This document shows positions 34,281-41,875 of a stretch of 64,000 nt of DNA, piece by piece; position 1 is the first letter of the stretch; the number at the start of each line of letters is the position of its first letter. This stretch comes from NVTR01 sp036480115 (GTDB taxonomy: Bacteria > Pseudomonadota > Alphaproteobacteria > Rhodobacterales > Rhodobacteraceae). A program made the translations under genes and the position numbers. The notes under the pieces are model-generated. The model was given only the letters and a program-made list of their open reading frames with translations. It did no database searches and had not been told where the DNA came from. The stretch spans positions 744,001 through 808,000 of the forward strand of contig CBDDAE010000002.1 of assembly GCA_965224795.1 (NCBI GenBank), in the 5' to 3' direction.

Positions 34281-35876
34281 TTAGAACGCTCCAGCGTATT
34301 CAGATTTGTCAATCCGACACGCCAAAACACTTACTCCGTCAGCCTCAAATGCAAGACCTAAGGCTGCATCTAACTGTTCTTTATTTTCAATCCATTGCGC
34401 AGCGGCGCCATAGGCCTGTGCGATTGCAACGAAATCAGTGGGTCCGAAACTTACACCCAATTGCGCAAGGTTTGACCTGGACTGTTTCAGATCAATCAGC
34501 GCCAATGACTGGTCCACCAAAACCACAATGGTCAAGTTGATCCCCAAATCACGCGCCGTGGCCAGTTCTCCGATCACCATTTCCAACCCGGCGTCGCCGA
34601 CAAAAACAACCACAGGCGGCCCGTTTATCCCCGCCGCTTTGGCGTATCCAATTGCCAATGGCAAGGCTATGCCCATGGTGCAAAAACACGCTGATTGCAG
34701 CAGCGTTTGCGGGGCTTGGCAGCGCCACATTTGACTTAACAATATCCGGTGCGCACCGCTATCCGCTGTAACAACCCCGCCTTTTGGTAAAGCGTCTTGT
34801 ACTGCTGAAAAAACTTGGTGGGGGCCCCAGTTTTTACGTTCAGCAAACATCGCAGCCAAGGCTTTGCGTGCTTTAGGAGCGCCGCCAGATTTGCCAACTG
34901 CTGCGGTTTGCAGAGCTTGTACACCAAGGGACACATCACCAACAAATCGAACCGCCGCACTGTGCATACCATGTTGAATATCGGCGTGGATAATATCTAT
35001 TGCCTGCATTACATCCCAGGGTTCAACCCAATCACTGCGCATTTCAATCGGGTCATACCCTGCTAAAATTATACAATCAGACTTGCGCAAAAACGGTAGG
35101 ATAATCGTATCTGACAATGGCGAAAGCCCGTGCCCGCCCAAACTCAGTGGATGATCTTCGCGAATAATACCCTTGGCCTTATAGGTGGTTATCACCGGAA
35201 TTTCACCCGCCTCGGCCAAGGCTAAAATGGCGCTGCCCGCGTTATGATGTACCGCGCCAAGACCGGCCAGAATAACCGGATTTTTGGCAGCGCTTAACAT
35301 TTTTCGCGCCGCGTTTAATGAATTTCCGTTTGGCCAGGCTGCAGGTTCCGGTTGGTGCAATTCGCGTTCTATTATAGATATTTCACTTTTCGCGAGGTCA
35401 TGCGGCACATCCACATGTACAGGACCAGGTGGGTCAGCGCGCGCAATGTTAAGCGCCTTTTCAATGACCTGTTGTGTGGACCCAACAGCCACCTGAAACT
35501 GGCCTTTGGTGATAGGTGCCAGAAGGGCGGATTGATCAATCACCTGATGGGTAAAGCTTTCGGCTTCCCCGCGACCAATACATCCTGACAACACAATCAG
35601 CGGAACCTGTTCCTGATAGGCGTTGGCGACAGAATTCAGCCCATTCGCCAATCCCGGTCCGATTGTCGTCAGTAGAATCCCCGGCGCACCAGTAGCATGG
35701 TATGTGCCTTCGGCCAGATATCCGGCATTGTTTTCGTGTTTGCACAGGGTGAAGTCGATACCAACAGCATCCAGCGCCTGCAGTATCAACAAAACCTCAC
35801 CGCCGGGCATGCCAAATGCGTGACGGCACCCTGCCTCATATAGTTTTTGGGCAATGATCTGCGCAGCGGTCGTCAC
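34281..35876 (-). CDS. Thiamine-diphosphate-dependent decarboxylase/lyase, acetolactate-synthase-like
   Basis: 531 residues with the three-domain ThDP fold. The cofactor-activating Glu is at residue 48 in CKHENNAGYLAEG, a central nucleotide-like domain follows, and the diphosphate/Mg site is FVGDAGLEMVIGEL. At the usual second Mg ligand (Asn of the 'NN' end) this protein has Asp (VLVDQS). It is shorter than sulfoacetaldehyde acetyltransferase and lacks a small-subunit partner, so true acetolactate synthase is unlikely. GTG 35876 overlaps the stop of the upstream acyl-CoA dehydrogenase-like gene (TAGTG), a tight coupling implying a shared pathway. A 2-oxo-acid decarboxylase role is inferred. 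Confidence 0.85.
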   Translation of the reverse strand: MTTAAQIIAQKLYEAGCRHAFGMPGGEVLLILQALDAVGIDFTLCKHENNAGYLAEGTYHATGAPGILLTTIGPGLANGLNSVANAYQEQVPLIVLSGCIGRGEAESFTHQVIDQSALLAPITKGQFQVAVGSTQQVIEKALNIARADPPGPVHVDVPHDLAKSEISIIERELHQPEPAAWPNGNSLNAARKMLSAAKNPVILAGLGAVHHNAGSAILALAEAGEIPVITTYKAKGIIREDHPLSLGGHGLSPLSDTIILPFLRKSDCIILAGYDPIEMRSDWVEPWDVMQAIDIIHADIQHGMHSAAVRFVGDVSLGVQALQTAAVGKSGGAPKARKALAAMFAERKNWGPHQVFSAVQDALPKGGVVTADSGAHRILLSQMWRCQAPQTLLQSACFCTMGIALPLAIGYAKAAGINGPPVVVFVGDAGLEMVIGELATARDLGINLTIVVLVDQSLALIDLKQSRSNLAQLGVSFGPTDFVAIAQAYGAAAQWIENKEQLDAALGLAFEADGVSVLACRIDKSEYAGAF

Positions 35877-37063
35877 TATAAATATCCCCCGCGGGTTTGT
35901 GGAATTTTCATATCCAACACCTTCCCGGCAATCAGGTTGCGCAACATCTGAGCCGTGCCGCCGCCAATGGTGAACATACGCGCATCGCGCAACATGCGTT
36001 CAATCGGCAGGTTACGCGAATAGCCAACAGCGCCATGCATTTGCAAAGCGTCATTGGTCACCTTAACGGCCGTTTCTGAGGCTATCAGCTTTGCCTGCGC
36101 TGCCATCAGTGGGTCAGGAAAGCCACTGTCGGTCGATTGGGCCGAAGCCGCGGCGCGCCATAACATTATGCGCGCCGCTTCCAGTGATACATTCATGTCA
36201 GCCGTCATCCATTGCAGTCCTTGGAATTCAGCGATTGGGCGGCCAAATTGTTCACGGGATTTGATGTAACCGCACGTGGCCTCATAGGCACCCACAGCTA
36301 TGCCCAAAGCCACCGTTCCTGCACCCACGCGCTGGCCGTTATAGGCGTTCATCAATCCGGCAAAGCCACGCTTTAATCCTTCTGGCGGGATCACGGCCAT
36401 GTCTGCATCAATTTCCAGATCTTCGAAGATCACCTCGGTTTCGGGAATACCGCGCAGACCCATTGCGGGTTCGCGTTGGCCAATTCTTAGCCCGTCATCT
36501 TCATCCCGTACGGCAATAAACCCACCGATGCCTAACCGTTCGCCGTTTTCCTCAACCTGTGCAAAAATAAGGTGAGCCTTGGAAACCCCGCCCCCGGTTA
36601 TCCAGTGCTTTATTCCGTTCAGAATGTATTTATCGCCCTTCTTAACAGCCACCGTCGTCATGTCAGTTGCCGCCGAGCCTGAGCCAGGTTCAGTTATACA
36701 GATCGCGGGTTTATCCCCGGCCAAAACCAAAGGTGCCACCCGTTTGATTTGAGCTGCAGAGCCATAGGCACATATCGCGCCGATCGCGCCCATGTTTCCC
36801 TCGACAACAATGCGCCCGGTGACACCACAGGCTTTGGCCATTTCTTCAACAACCAACGCGGCGTCTAGATAACTTGCGCCCTGACCGCCGTGTTTTTTGG
36901 GGATACACATCCCCATAAAGCCTGCATCAGTTAGCAGTTTAATGTTTTCCCACGGGTATTGTTCGCTTTGGTCCACTTTGGCCGCACGGCCTTTAATTTC
37001 CGCTTGCGCCAGTTCGCGCGCATCAGCCTGAATTTTGGTTTGCGCGGGGGTAAGTTGAAACAT
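35876..37063 (-). CDS. acd: Acyl-CoA dehydrogenase-fold protein, probable 3-sulfinopropionyl-CoA desulfinase
   Basis: 395 residues with a complete acyl-CoA dehydrogenase fold (ITEPGSGSAATDM FAD/substrate loop; REQFGRPIAEFQGLQ; LQMHGAVGYSRNLPIERMLR). The C-terminal helix that normally reads YEGT, with the catalytic-base Glu, reads IGGGTAQ, so the base is Gly. The alternative base position used by isovaleryl-CoA dehydrogenase is Gln (NGQRVGAG, residue ~244). Arg84 is present (VTGRIVVEGN). These three features match what I recall of AcdDPN7 of Advenella mimigardefordensis, which releases sulfite from 3-sulfinopropionyl-CoA to give propionyl-CoA. ATG 37063 overlaps the CoA-transferase stop by one base. 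Confidence 0.8.
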   Translation of the reverse strand: MFQLTPAQTKIQADARELAQAEIKGRAAKVDQSEQYPWENIKLLTDAGFMGMCIPKKHGGQGASYLDAALVVEEMAKACGVTGRIVVEGNMGAIGAICAYGSAAQIKRVAPLVLAGDKPAICITEPGSGSAATDMTTVAVKKGDKYILNGIKHWITGGGVSKAHLIFAQVEENGERLGIGGFIAVRDEDDGLRIGQREPAMGLRGIPETEVIFEDLEIDADMAVIPPEGLKRGFAGLMNAYNGQRVGAGTVALGIAVGAYEATCGYIKSREQFGRPIAEFQGLQWMTADMNVSLEAARIMLWRAAASAQSTDSGFPDPLMAAQAKLIASETAVKVTNDALQMHGAVGYSRNLPIERMLRDARMFTIGGGTAQMLRNLIAGKVLDMKIPQTRGGYL

Positions 37064-38277
37064 TAGTCTTCCTTTGTTCCAGTCAGCCACTCGGCCAATA
37101 CTTCTTCGGTGTGTTCACCGCACAAAGGCGGGTGTTTTCTGTAGGTCACGGGTGTTGTCGAAAATTTCACCGGGTTGCCAATCAGATGCACCGGGCTGTG
37201 CGGGTGGTCCATGGTGATCTTCATGTCACGCGCGGCGACCTGATCCGAAGCGAAAACTTCGGCAAGGTTGTTCACTTCTCCGCAGGGTACATTATTTTCG
37301 GTCATTGCCTGAATAAGGGCTTGTTTTTCCAGCATCTCAATTCGCGATTGCAGCAAAGGGATCAGGGTGGCGCGATTTTTAATGCGGTTGATGTTGGTTT
37401 TGTAGTCTGGGTTTTGTGCCAGCTCAGTAGCCCCGATAACAGAACAGAACCGTACAAACTGGCTGTCATTGCCAACAGCGATAATCAAATGTCCATCGGA
37501 TGCCGAAAACACCTGGTAGGGCACTATGTTCGGGTGGCCATTGCCGCGCCGCTCTGGCACTTTTTCTGATTGTAGGTAATTTGTACCTTCATTCACCAAC
37601 CATGCGATTTGACTATCGACCAACGCTAAATCAATGTGCTGGCCTTCGCCGGTTAAAGTTCTGTGGTGCAGTGCGGCCAACACTGCTGTTGCCGCGTACA
37701 TCCCGCACATTACATCAGCAATACCGACACCTACCTTCATAGGCGTTCCTTTTTCTTCACCTGTCAGGCTCATGATGCCGCCAAATCCCTGCGCCATCAG
37801 GTCATAGCCTGGCAAAGATGCGTTTGGTCCGGTTTGCCCAAATCCGGTGATCGAACAGTAAATGATTGCAGGATTTATCTTGCAGATTTCAGCGTAGTCC
37901 AACCCGTATTTTTTTAGTCCATCTAATTTGTAGTTCTCAACCAACACATCGGCCTTGGCGGCAAGTTGTTTGATTTGCTTTGCCCCTTCAGGTGTTGAAA
38001 TATCTATAGCCACGGACCGTTTGTTGCGGTTTGCGGCCAGATAATAGGCGCTTTCAGATTGGTTTTCAGCGCCAATAGGCTTCACATAGGGGGGGCCCCA
38101 TTTACGGGTGTCATCGCCTATACCGGGTCGTTCGATCTTGATGACATCTGCACCGTAATCCCCCAGTAATTGTGTGCTGGTTGGACCGGCGAGAATGCGA
38201 GACAGGTCCAGTACCTTCACCCCATCCAAAGGGCCCGTCTTTTTCTGAGAAATGCCTGATTCCATAGCACCCAACAT
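37063..38277 (-). CDS. Class III (CaiB/BaiF) CoA-transferase, probable succinyl-CoA:3-sulfinopropionate type
   Basis: 404-residue family III CoA-transferase. The N-terminal LDLSRILAGPTSTQLLGDYGADVIKIE signature region binds CoA (quoted here in outline). The catalytic Asp that forms the acyl-anhydride intermediate is in LPGYDLMAQ (about residue 159). VLVENYK and GEGQHIDLALVDSQ are also conserved. It is the first gene of the minus-strand operon and its stop overlaps the start of the desulfinase-like gene. That pairing parallels Act and Acd of 3,3'-thiodipropionate/dithiodipropionate degraders, where Act is a class III enzyme. Glutarate or another C4-C5 diacid is the main alternative substrate. 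Confidence 0.85.
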   Translation of the reverse strand: MLGAMESGISQKKTGPLDGVKVLDLSRILAGPTSTQLLGDYGADVIKIERPGIGDDTRKWGPPYVKPIGAENQSESAYYLAANRNKRSVAIDISTPEGAKQIKQLAAKADVLVENYKLDGLKKYGLDYAEICKINPAIIYCSITGFGQTGPNASLPGYDLMAQGFGGIMSLTGEEKGTPMKVGVGIADVMCGMYAATAVLAALHHRTLTGEGQHIDLALVDSQIAWLVNEGTNYLQSEKVPERRGNGHPNIVPYQVFSASDGHLIIAVGNDSQFVRFCSVIGATELAQNPDYKTNINRIKNRATLIPLLQSRIEMLEKQALIQAMTENNVPCGEVNNLAEVFASDQVAARDMKITMDHPHSPVHLIGNPVKFSTTPVTYRKHPPLCGEHTEEVLAEWLTGTKED

Positions 38278-38322
38278 AAAACTAGTTTTTCAAAATAAAA
38301 GTGACTTATTTAGACCTTTGTG

Positions 38323-38341
38323 TTAGTAAAATTTACACTAA
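38323..38341. promoter_or_regulatory. Candidate LysR operator between CoA-transferase and lysR genes
   Basis: Dyad TTAGT-N9-ACTAA centred on AAATTT, in the 76-base gap between divergent genes. It has the T-N11-A core and dyad shape of LysR-type binding sites and lies just upstream of the regulator's GAGGTG ribosome-binding site. It would let the regulator control both itself and the CoA-transferase operon. Confidence 0.55.
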
Positions 38342-38353
38342 TGAGGTGCGCCT

Positions 38354-39232
38354 TTGAATCTTCAGCAGCTTAAATCCCTAGTCGCGATTATGGAAAACAA
38401 CAGTTTTTCTGCCGCCGCCAATATGGTTTCCCTAAGCCATTCTGCGATTTCGCTGCAAATTAGCACTTTAGAAGAAGAGTTTGGCCAACAATTATTTGAC
38501 CGTTCAACCCGTCCGGCAACCCTGACGACATCGGGGAGAGCCACGGCACTTGCAGCCCAAAAAGCCCTGAAAATGATCGAAACCGTACGGCTGGTTGGGT
38601 CTGGGCAGGAGCGGCGCAATCAAATTACCTTCGGCATGGTTCCGACAGAAAGCCAACATTTGTTGCCTGTCATTCTTCGCGAGCTGCAAAACCGTCAATC
38701 TGGAATTCGCATTAAAGTTAAGTCTGGTCTGTCGGGCAACCTGGCAATGCATGTCTTAAACCACGATCTGGATTTTGCGATTCTAACTGCACCGATTTCT
38801 GCAGTGCCGGAGTTACAGGTGCATGAATTGGTTATTGAACCGCTTTTTGTGATCGCGCCAAAATCCGTGAAACCAACCACTGACATAGAAATCTTGTTAA
38901 ACCACCCGTTTATTGCTTTTGAAAACATGACTTGGATGGGTCATCAAGTTTCTGCCCGTCTACAATCGCGTGGTATCCGCGTGAAAGAGATTATGGAGTT
39001 TGATTCTCTGGACGTTATCGAAAAAATGGTGACGGAAGGTTTTGGGGTTTCAATTATCCCACAACGTTTTCTGGCGCCGCCGTTAGAACAATCTTTAACG
39101 CTTGTTCCGTTTTGTGATCCACAGGAAAATCGCCGGTTGGTCTTGGTCCATCGCGCCGGCGAAGCCGATGATTTGTACCCGGCTACAATTCGAAAAATCA
39201 TGGACGCCGCAAATGAAAAATGGACTGATTAA
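38354..39232 (+). CDS. LysR-family transcriptional regulator
   Basis: 292 residues beginning at a TTG codon with a well-placed GAGGTG ribosome-binding site. The N-terminal winged helix-turn-helix is clear (FSAAANMVSLSHSAISLQIS, then TLEEEFGQQLFDRSTRPATL). The rest is the two-lobed LysR substrate-binding domain (ITFGMVPTESQHLLPVILRE; EGFGVSIIPQRFL). It is divergent from the CoA-transferase/desulfinase operon with a dyad in between, and upstream of the methanethiol oxidase gene. It probably activates the operon in response to a pathway intermediate. Confidence 0.88.
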   Translation: MNLQQLKSLVAIMENNSFSAAANMVSLSHSAISLQISTLEEEFGQQLFDRSTRPATLTTSGRATALAAQKALKMIETVRLVGSGQERRNQITFGMVPTESQHLLPVILRELQNRQSGIRIKVKSGLSGNLAMHVLNHDLDFAILTAPISAVPELQVHELVIEPLFVIAPKSVKPTTDIEILLNHPFIAFENMTWMGHQVSARLQSRGIRVKEIMEFDSLDVIEKMVTEGFGVSIIPQRFLAPPLEQSLTLVPFCDPQENRRLVLVHRAGEADDLYPATIRKIMDAANEKWTD

Positions 39233-39687
39233 AAATTGGGACATTCGGGCCGCGTTTGGTACCATTTACAATTATGTACTCTATTCCTTCAAAGAAGGTT
39301 TTAGAGATATTACGGAATTTCTTTGCTTCGCTGCCCCCAGTAAAGGAAATCCTTGAGATACAAAGTTGCGCGAACTAACCTGTGAAACAAGATTTTGAAA
39401 TGCGTATAAAATTAATAATATCGAACGACGGATAAAAACTGAAATAGCCACAATGCCAATTGGTTAGTCAAGGTTGTGGATAATTGGAAGGAAACGCTTG
39501 GATATTTGTTGCACGTTTTTCCAAACCGTCGCGCCGCGAATATTTTTATGACTTGAACAGATGCAGTTTCAGAAATTTCCTGTCGGGCAAGCCAGCATAT
39601 TCAACGGCTAGCTAACGGCGAAGAAATTAAACCCCCATTAAGGGGAAAATAAGCCGATTAACGGCTTTCACGAACGGGAGAAAATAA
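39233..39687 (+). other. 455-base AT-rich leader region upstream of mtoX
   Basis: No convincing gene on either strand. The last part holds three ACGGC repeats (around 39604, 39615, 39661), CCCC-CATTAA-GGGG (39632-39645) and a 6-base-pair hairpin AAGCCG-ATTAA-CGGCTT (39651-39667) just before the GGGAG ribosome-binding site of mtoX. This suggests a structured 5' leader and a dedicated promoter. Promoter elements could not be placed with confidence. Confidence 0.4.
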
Positions 39688-41088
39688 ATGAATTTGAGAC
39701 CAGATCCAACATTTCATGCGACGCCAAAGCTGGCGATGGAGGCACCGGTTGAAAAGCTGGCATTCACGCTGATGCTAAGCCCGGACGGCAAAAAACCGGA
39801 TGGCCTTGCGGTGGTCGATGTGGACCCGTCATCCAAATCCTACGGACAGATCGTAAACAGCCTTTTCGTGCCAAACCTGGGCGATGAGTTTCACCATTTT
39901 GGGTGGAACGCTTGTTCCTCGGCCCTGTCACCGATGACAGGTCACGCTTTTCTGGAACGCCGCTATCTGATCATTCCGGGTATTCGTTCGTCGCGGATTT
40001 ACATTATTGATGTGAAAGATCCGATGGATATGAAGATTCACAAAACCATAGAAGCCGCTGAAATTATGGAGAAAACCGGCTATTCGCGCCCCCATACCAT
40101 TCACTGTGGTCCCGAAGGCATATACGTGTCCACGCTGGGTGGCGGAGGTAAAGATGGTACCGAAGGTCCACCTGGAATATTTATCATGGATTGCGAAACA
40201 TTTGAAGTTTTGGGCCGGTACGAAATGGATCGTGGCGCACAGGACAAGCACTATGATTTCTGGTGGAACTTGCCGCGTGACTACATGATCAGTTCAGAAT
40301 GGGGCCTGCCGCCGCAATTCGAAAATGGGATTGTGGCCGAGGATCTTCTAAGCAACAAATATGGCCATTCGATCCATTTTTGGGACCTGCGGGCGCGCAA
40401 GAACATCCAGACCATTGATCTGGGTGCCAATCATCAGATGGCATTGGAAATTCGCCCGGCCCATGATCCTGCGAAGGAATACGGGTTTTGTGGTGTGGTT
40501 GTGGATACTGAAAACCTGCAAGGGGCGATATTCACCTGGTGGCGCAACGATGACGGCACGTTTGAAGCCAAGAAAACCATCACCATTGATCCGGTTCCGG
40601 CCGATGCGGACGCCTTGCCAGAGCTGCTAAAGGGCTTTGGCGCCGTGCCGCCGCTGGTCACCGACATCGACCTGAGCATGGACGACAAATATCTGTACGT
40701 CGCCTGCTGGGGTCTTGGAGAAATGCATCAGTATGATGTATCCGATCCAATGAACCCGAAGCTGGCTGGCAAGGTAGAAATTGGCGGCATCGTTACCAAG
40801 CATAAGCACCCAAATGGCAAAAGCTTTGCATATGGACCGCAGATGGTGGAGATCAGCCGCGACGGTAAACGCGTGTACTGGACAAATTCACTGTATTCCA
40901 GCTGGGACGATCAGTTTTACCCAGACCATGAAGGCGGTCAGATGGTCATGGCCAATGTCGGTGAAAATGGCGGCCTGACGCTGGACAAGGATTTCTTTGT
41001 TGAATTCCCCGAAGGCTATCGCAGCCACCAAATCCGTCTTGAGGGCGGCGATTGTTCCACGGACAGTTTCTGCTACCCGTCCGTCTAA
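39688..41088 (+). CDS. mtoX: Methanethiol oxidase, SBP56/selenium-binding-protein family
   Basis: 466-residue beta-propeller protein of the SBP56 family. Bacterial members oxidise methanethiol to formaldehyde, hydrogen sulfide and hydrogen peroxide and need copper. The conserved FHHFGWNACSSA stretch keeps the Cys corresponding to Cys57 of human SELENBP1, though the second Cys of CSSC is Ala. Candidate metal-site His residues occur in RPHTIHCGP, GLGEMHQYD and RSHQIRLEGGDCSTD. No signal peptide is visible, so it appears cytoplasmic, unlike the periplasmic Hyphomicrobium enzyme. The gene is three bases from the next one. The SCO1 and MauG-like partners reported for Hyphomicrobium are absent. Confidence 0.88.
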   Translation: MNLRPDPTFHATPKLAMEAPVEKLAFTLMLSPDGKKPDGLAVVDVDPSSKSYGQIVNSLFVPNLGDEFHHFGWNACSSALSPMTGHAFLERRYLIIPGIRSSRIYIIDVKDPMDMKIHKTIEAAEIMEKTGYSRPHTIHCGPEGIYVSTLGGGGKDGTEGPPGIFIMDCETFEVLGRYEMDRGAQDKHYDFWWNLPRDYMISSEWGLPPQFENGIVAEDLLSNKYGHSIHFWDLRARKNIQTIDLGANHQMALEIRPAHDPAKEYGFCGVVVDTENLQGAIFTWWRNDDGTFEAKKTITIDPVPADADALPELLKGFGAVPPLVTDIDLSMDDKYLYVACWGLGEMHQYDVSDPMNPKLAGKVEIGGIVTKHKHPNGKSFAYGPQMVEISRDGKRVYWTNSLYSSWDDQFYPDHEGGQMVMANVGENGGLTLDKDFFVEFPEGYRSHQIRLEGGDCSTDSFCYPSV

Positions 41089-41091
41089 ACA

Positions 41092-41763
41092 ATGGAACAT
41101 GTGAACAATGTGGCGGCCCTTTGGTGGGCCGTCATTGCGTCTGGAATATACCACGGCGTTAACCCAGGCATGGGTTGGCCGTTGGCGGTATCCGCTGCTT
41201 TGATGGAAAAACGCAAAACCGCATTGCTGGGTGCGCTGGCAGCATTGGCCGCCGGGCATTTCCTGGCGATGACTGCAATCCTGCTGCCCTTTTCATTGAT
41301 GACGACACTTGTGGAATGGCAAACACATATTCGCGTTGGTGCGGGGCTGTTGGTTATTGCCCTTGGCATCTATCTTTTGATCAATCGAAAACACCCGAAA
41401 TTCCTGTCACGTGTGCCGCCGTCCCGGCTGGCGTTATGGACTTTTTTGGCAGCGATGGCGCATGGTGCCGGGTTGATGCTGGTGCCAATATTTCTAGGTT
41501 TCGGCGACATGGCTGCGATGGATGCCGGTATGGAAACCGGGCATGATGCGGCTGGAATACTTATGGCTGGTAATATCAGATCAGCGCTTTTGGTGTCGGT
41601 TGTTCATACTGGCGCTATGACCTTGGCGGGTGGTATTATTGCGGCGCTGATCTATTTCTGGTTCGGGTTGAAATTTCTGTCTAGAACCTGGTTCAATCTG
41701 GATATGGTCTGGGCGCTAAGCCTAATACTGGTAGGCAGCATTGGCATATGGGCGGCAATATAG
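41092..41763 (+). CDS. Polytopic membrane protein partner of mtoX, possible metal transporter
   Basis: 223 residues with about six transmembrane helices. Two histidine motifs in helices stand out: GIYHGVNPGMGWPLAVS near the N-terminus and AAMAHGAGLMLVPIFLG near residue 120. A third His sits in VSVVHTGAMTLAGG. The HGxxPGxG motif recalls the HAxxPGHG helix of NicO/RcnA nickel-cobalt transporters, so a metal-transport role, perhaps copper for the adjacent oxidase, is conceivable. That is inference; no family is firmly recognised. It starts three bases after the mtoX stop, so the two form an operon. Confidence 0.75.
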   Translation: MEHVNNVAALWWAVIASGIYHGVNPGMGWPLAVSAALMEKRKTALLGALAALAAGHFLAMTAILLPFSLMTTLVEWQTHIRVGAGLLVIALGIYLLINRKHPKFLSRVPPSRLALWTFLAAMAHGAGLMLVPIFLGFGDMAAMDAGMETGHDAAGILMAGNIRSALLVSVVHTGAMTLAGGIIAALIYFWFGLKFLSRTWFNLDMVWALSLILVGSIGIWAAI

Positions 41764-41780
41764 GGGTAGCTGTACCCTTT
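41764..41780 (+). terminator. Weak candidate terminator after the mtoX operon
   Basis: GGGTA-GCTG-TACCC hairpin directly after the membrane-protein stop, followed by TTT. The stem is only five base pairs and the U-tract is short, so it would be a weak terminator. The converging flavin oxidoreductase gene ends about 96 bases further on. Confidence 0.4.
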
Positions 41781-41875
41781 ACGCTTGAAACGCATCTGAT
41801 TTCTTTAAGCGCAAACAAGAAACACTGCGCTCAGGCGACACCTGGGAAAATAGCTGCCGAGCTAGTTAGTTCCTC

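Noticed and set aside
35876..35900. GGGGGATATTT string resembling the hairpin-ATATTT element
   Set aside because: It encodes the C-terminal RGGYL and stop of the desulfinase-like protein, and lacks the purine tail.
35876..38277. Glutarate pathway (succinyl-CoA:glutarate CoA-transferase plus glutaryl-CoA dehydrogenase)
   Set aside because: Glutaryl-CoA dehydrogenase needs the YEGT catalytic Glu, which is Gly here. It is kept only as an alternative for the CoA-transferase substrate.
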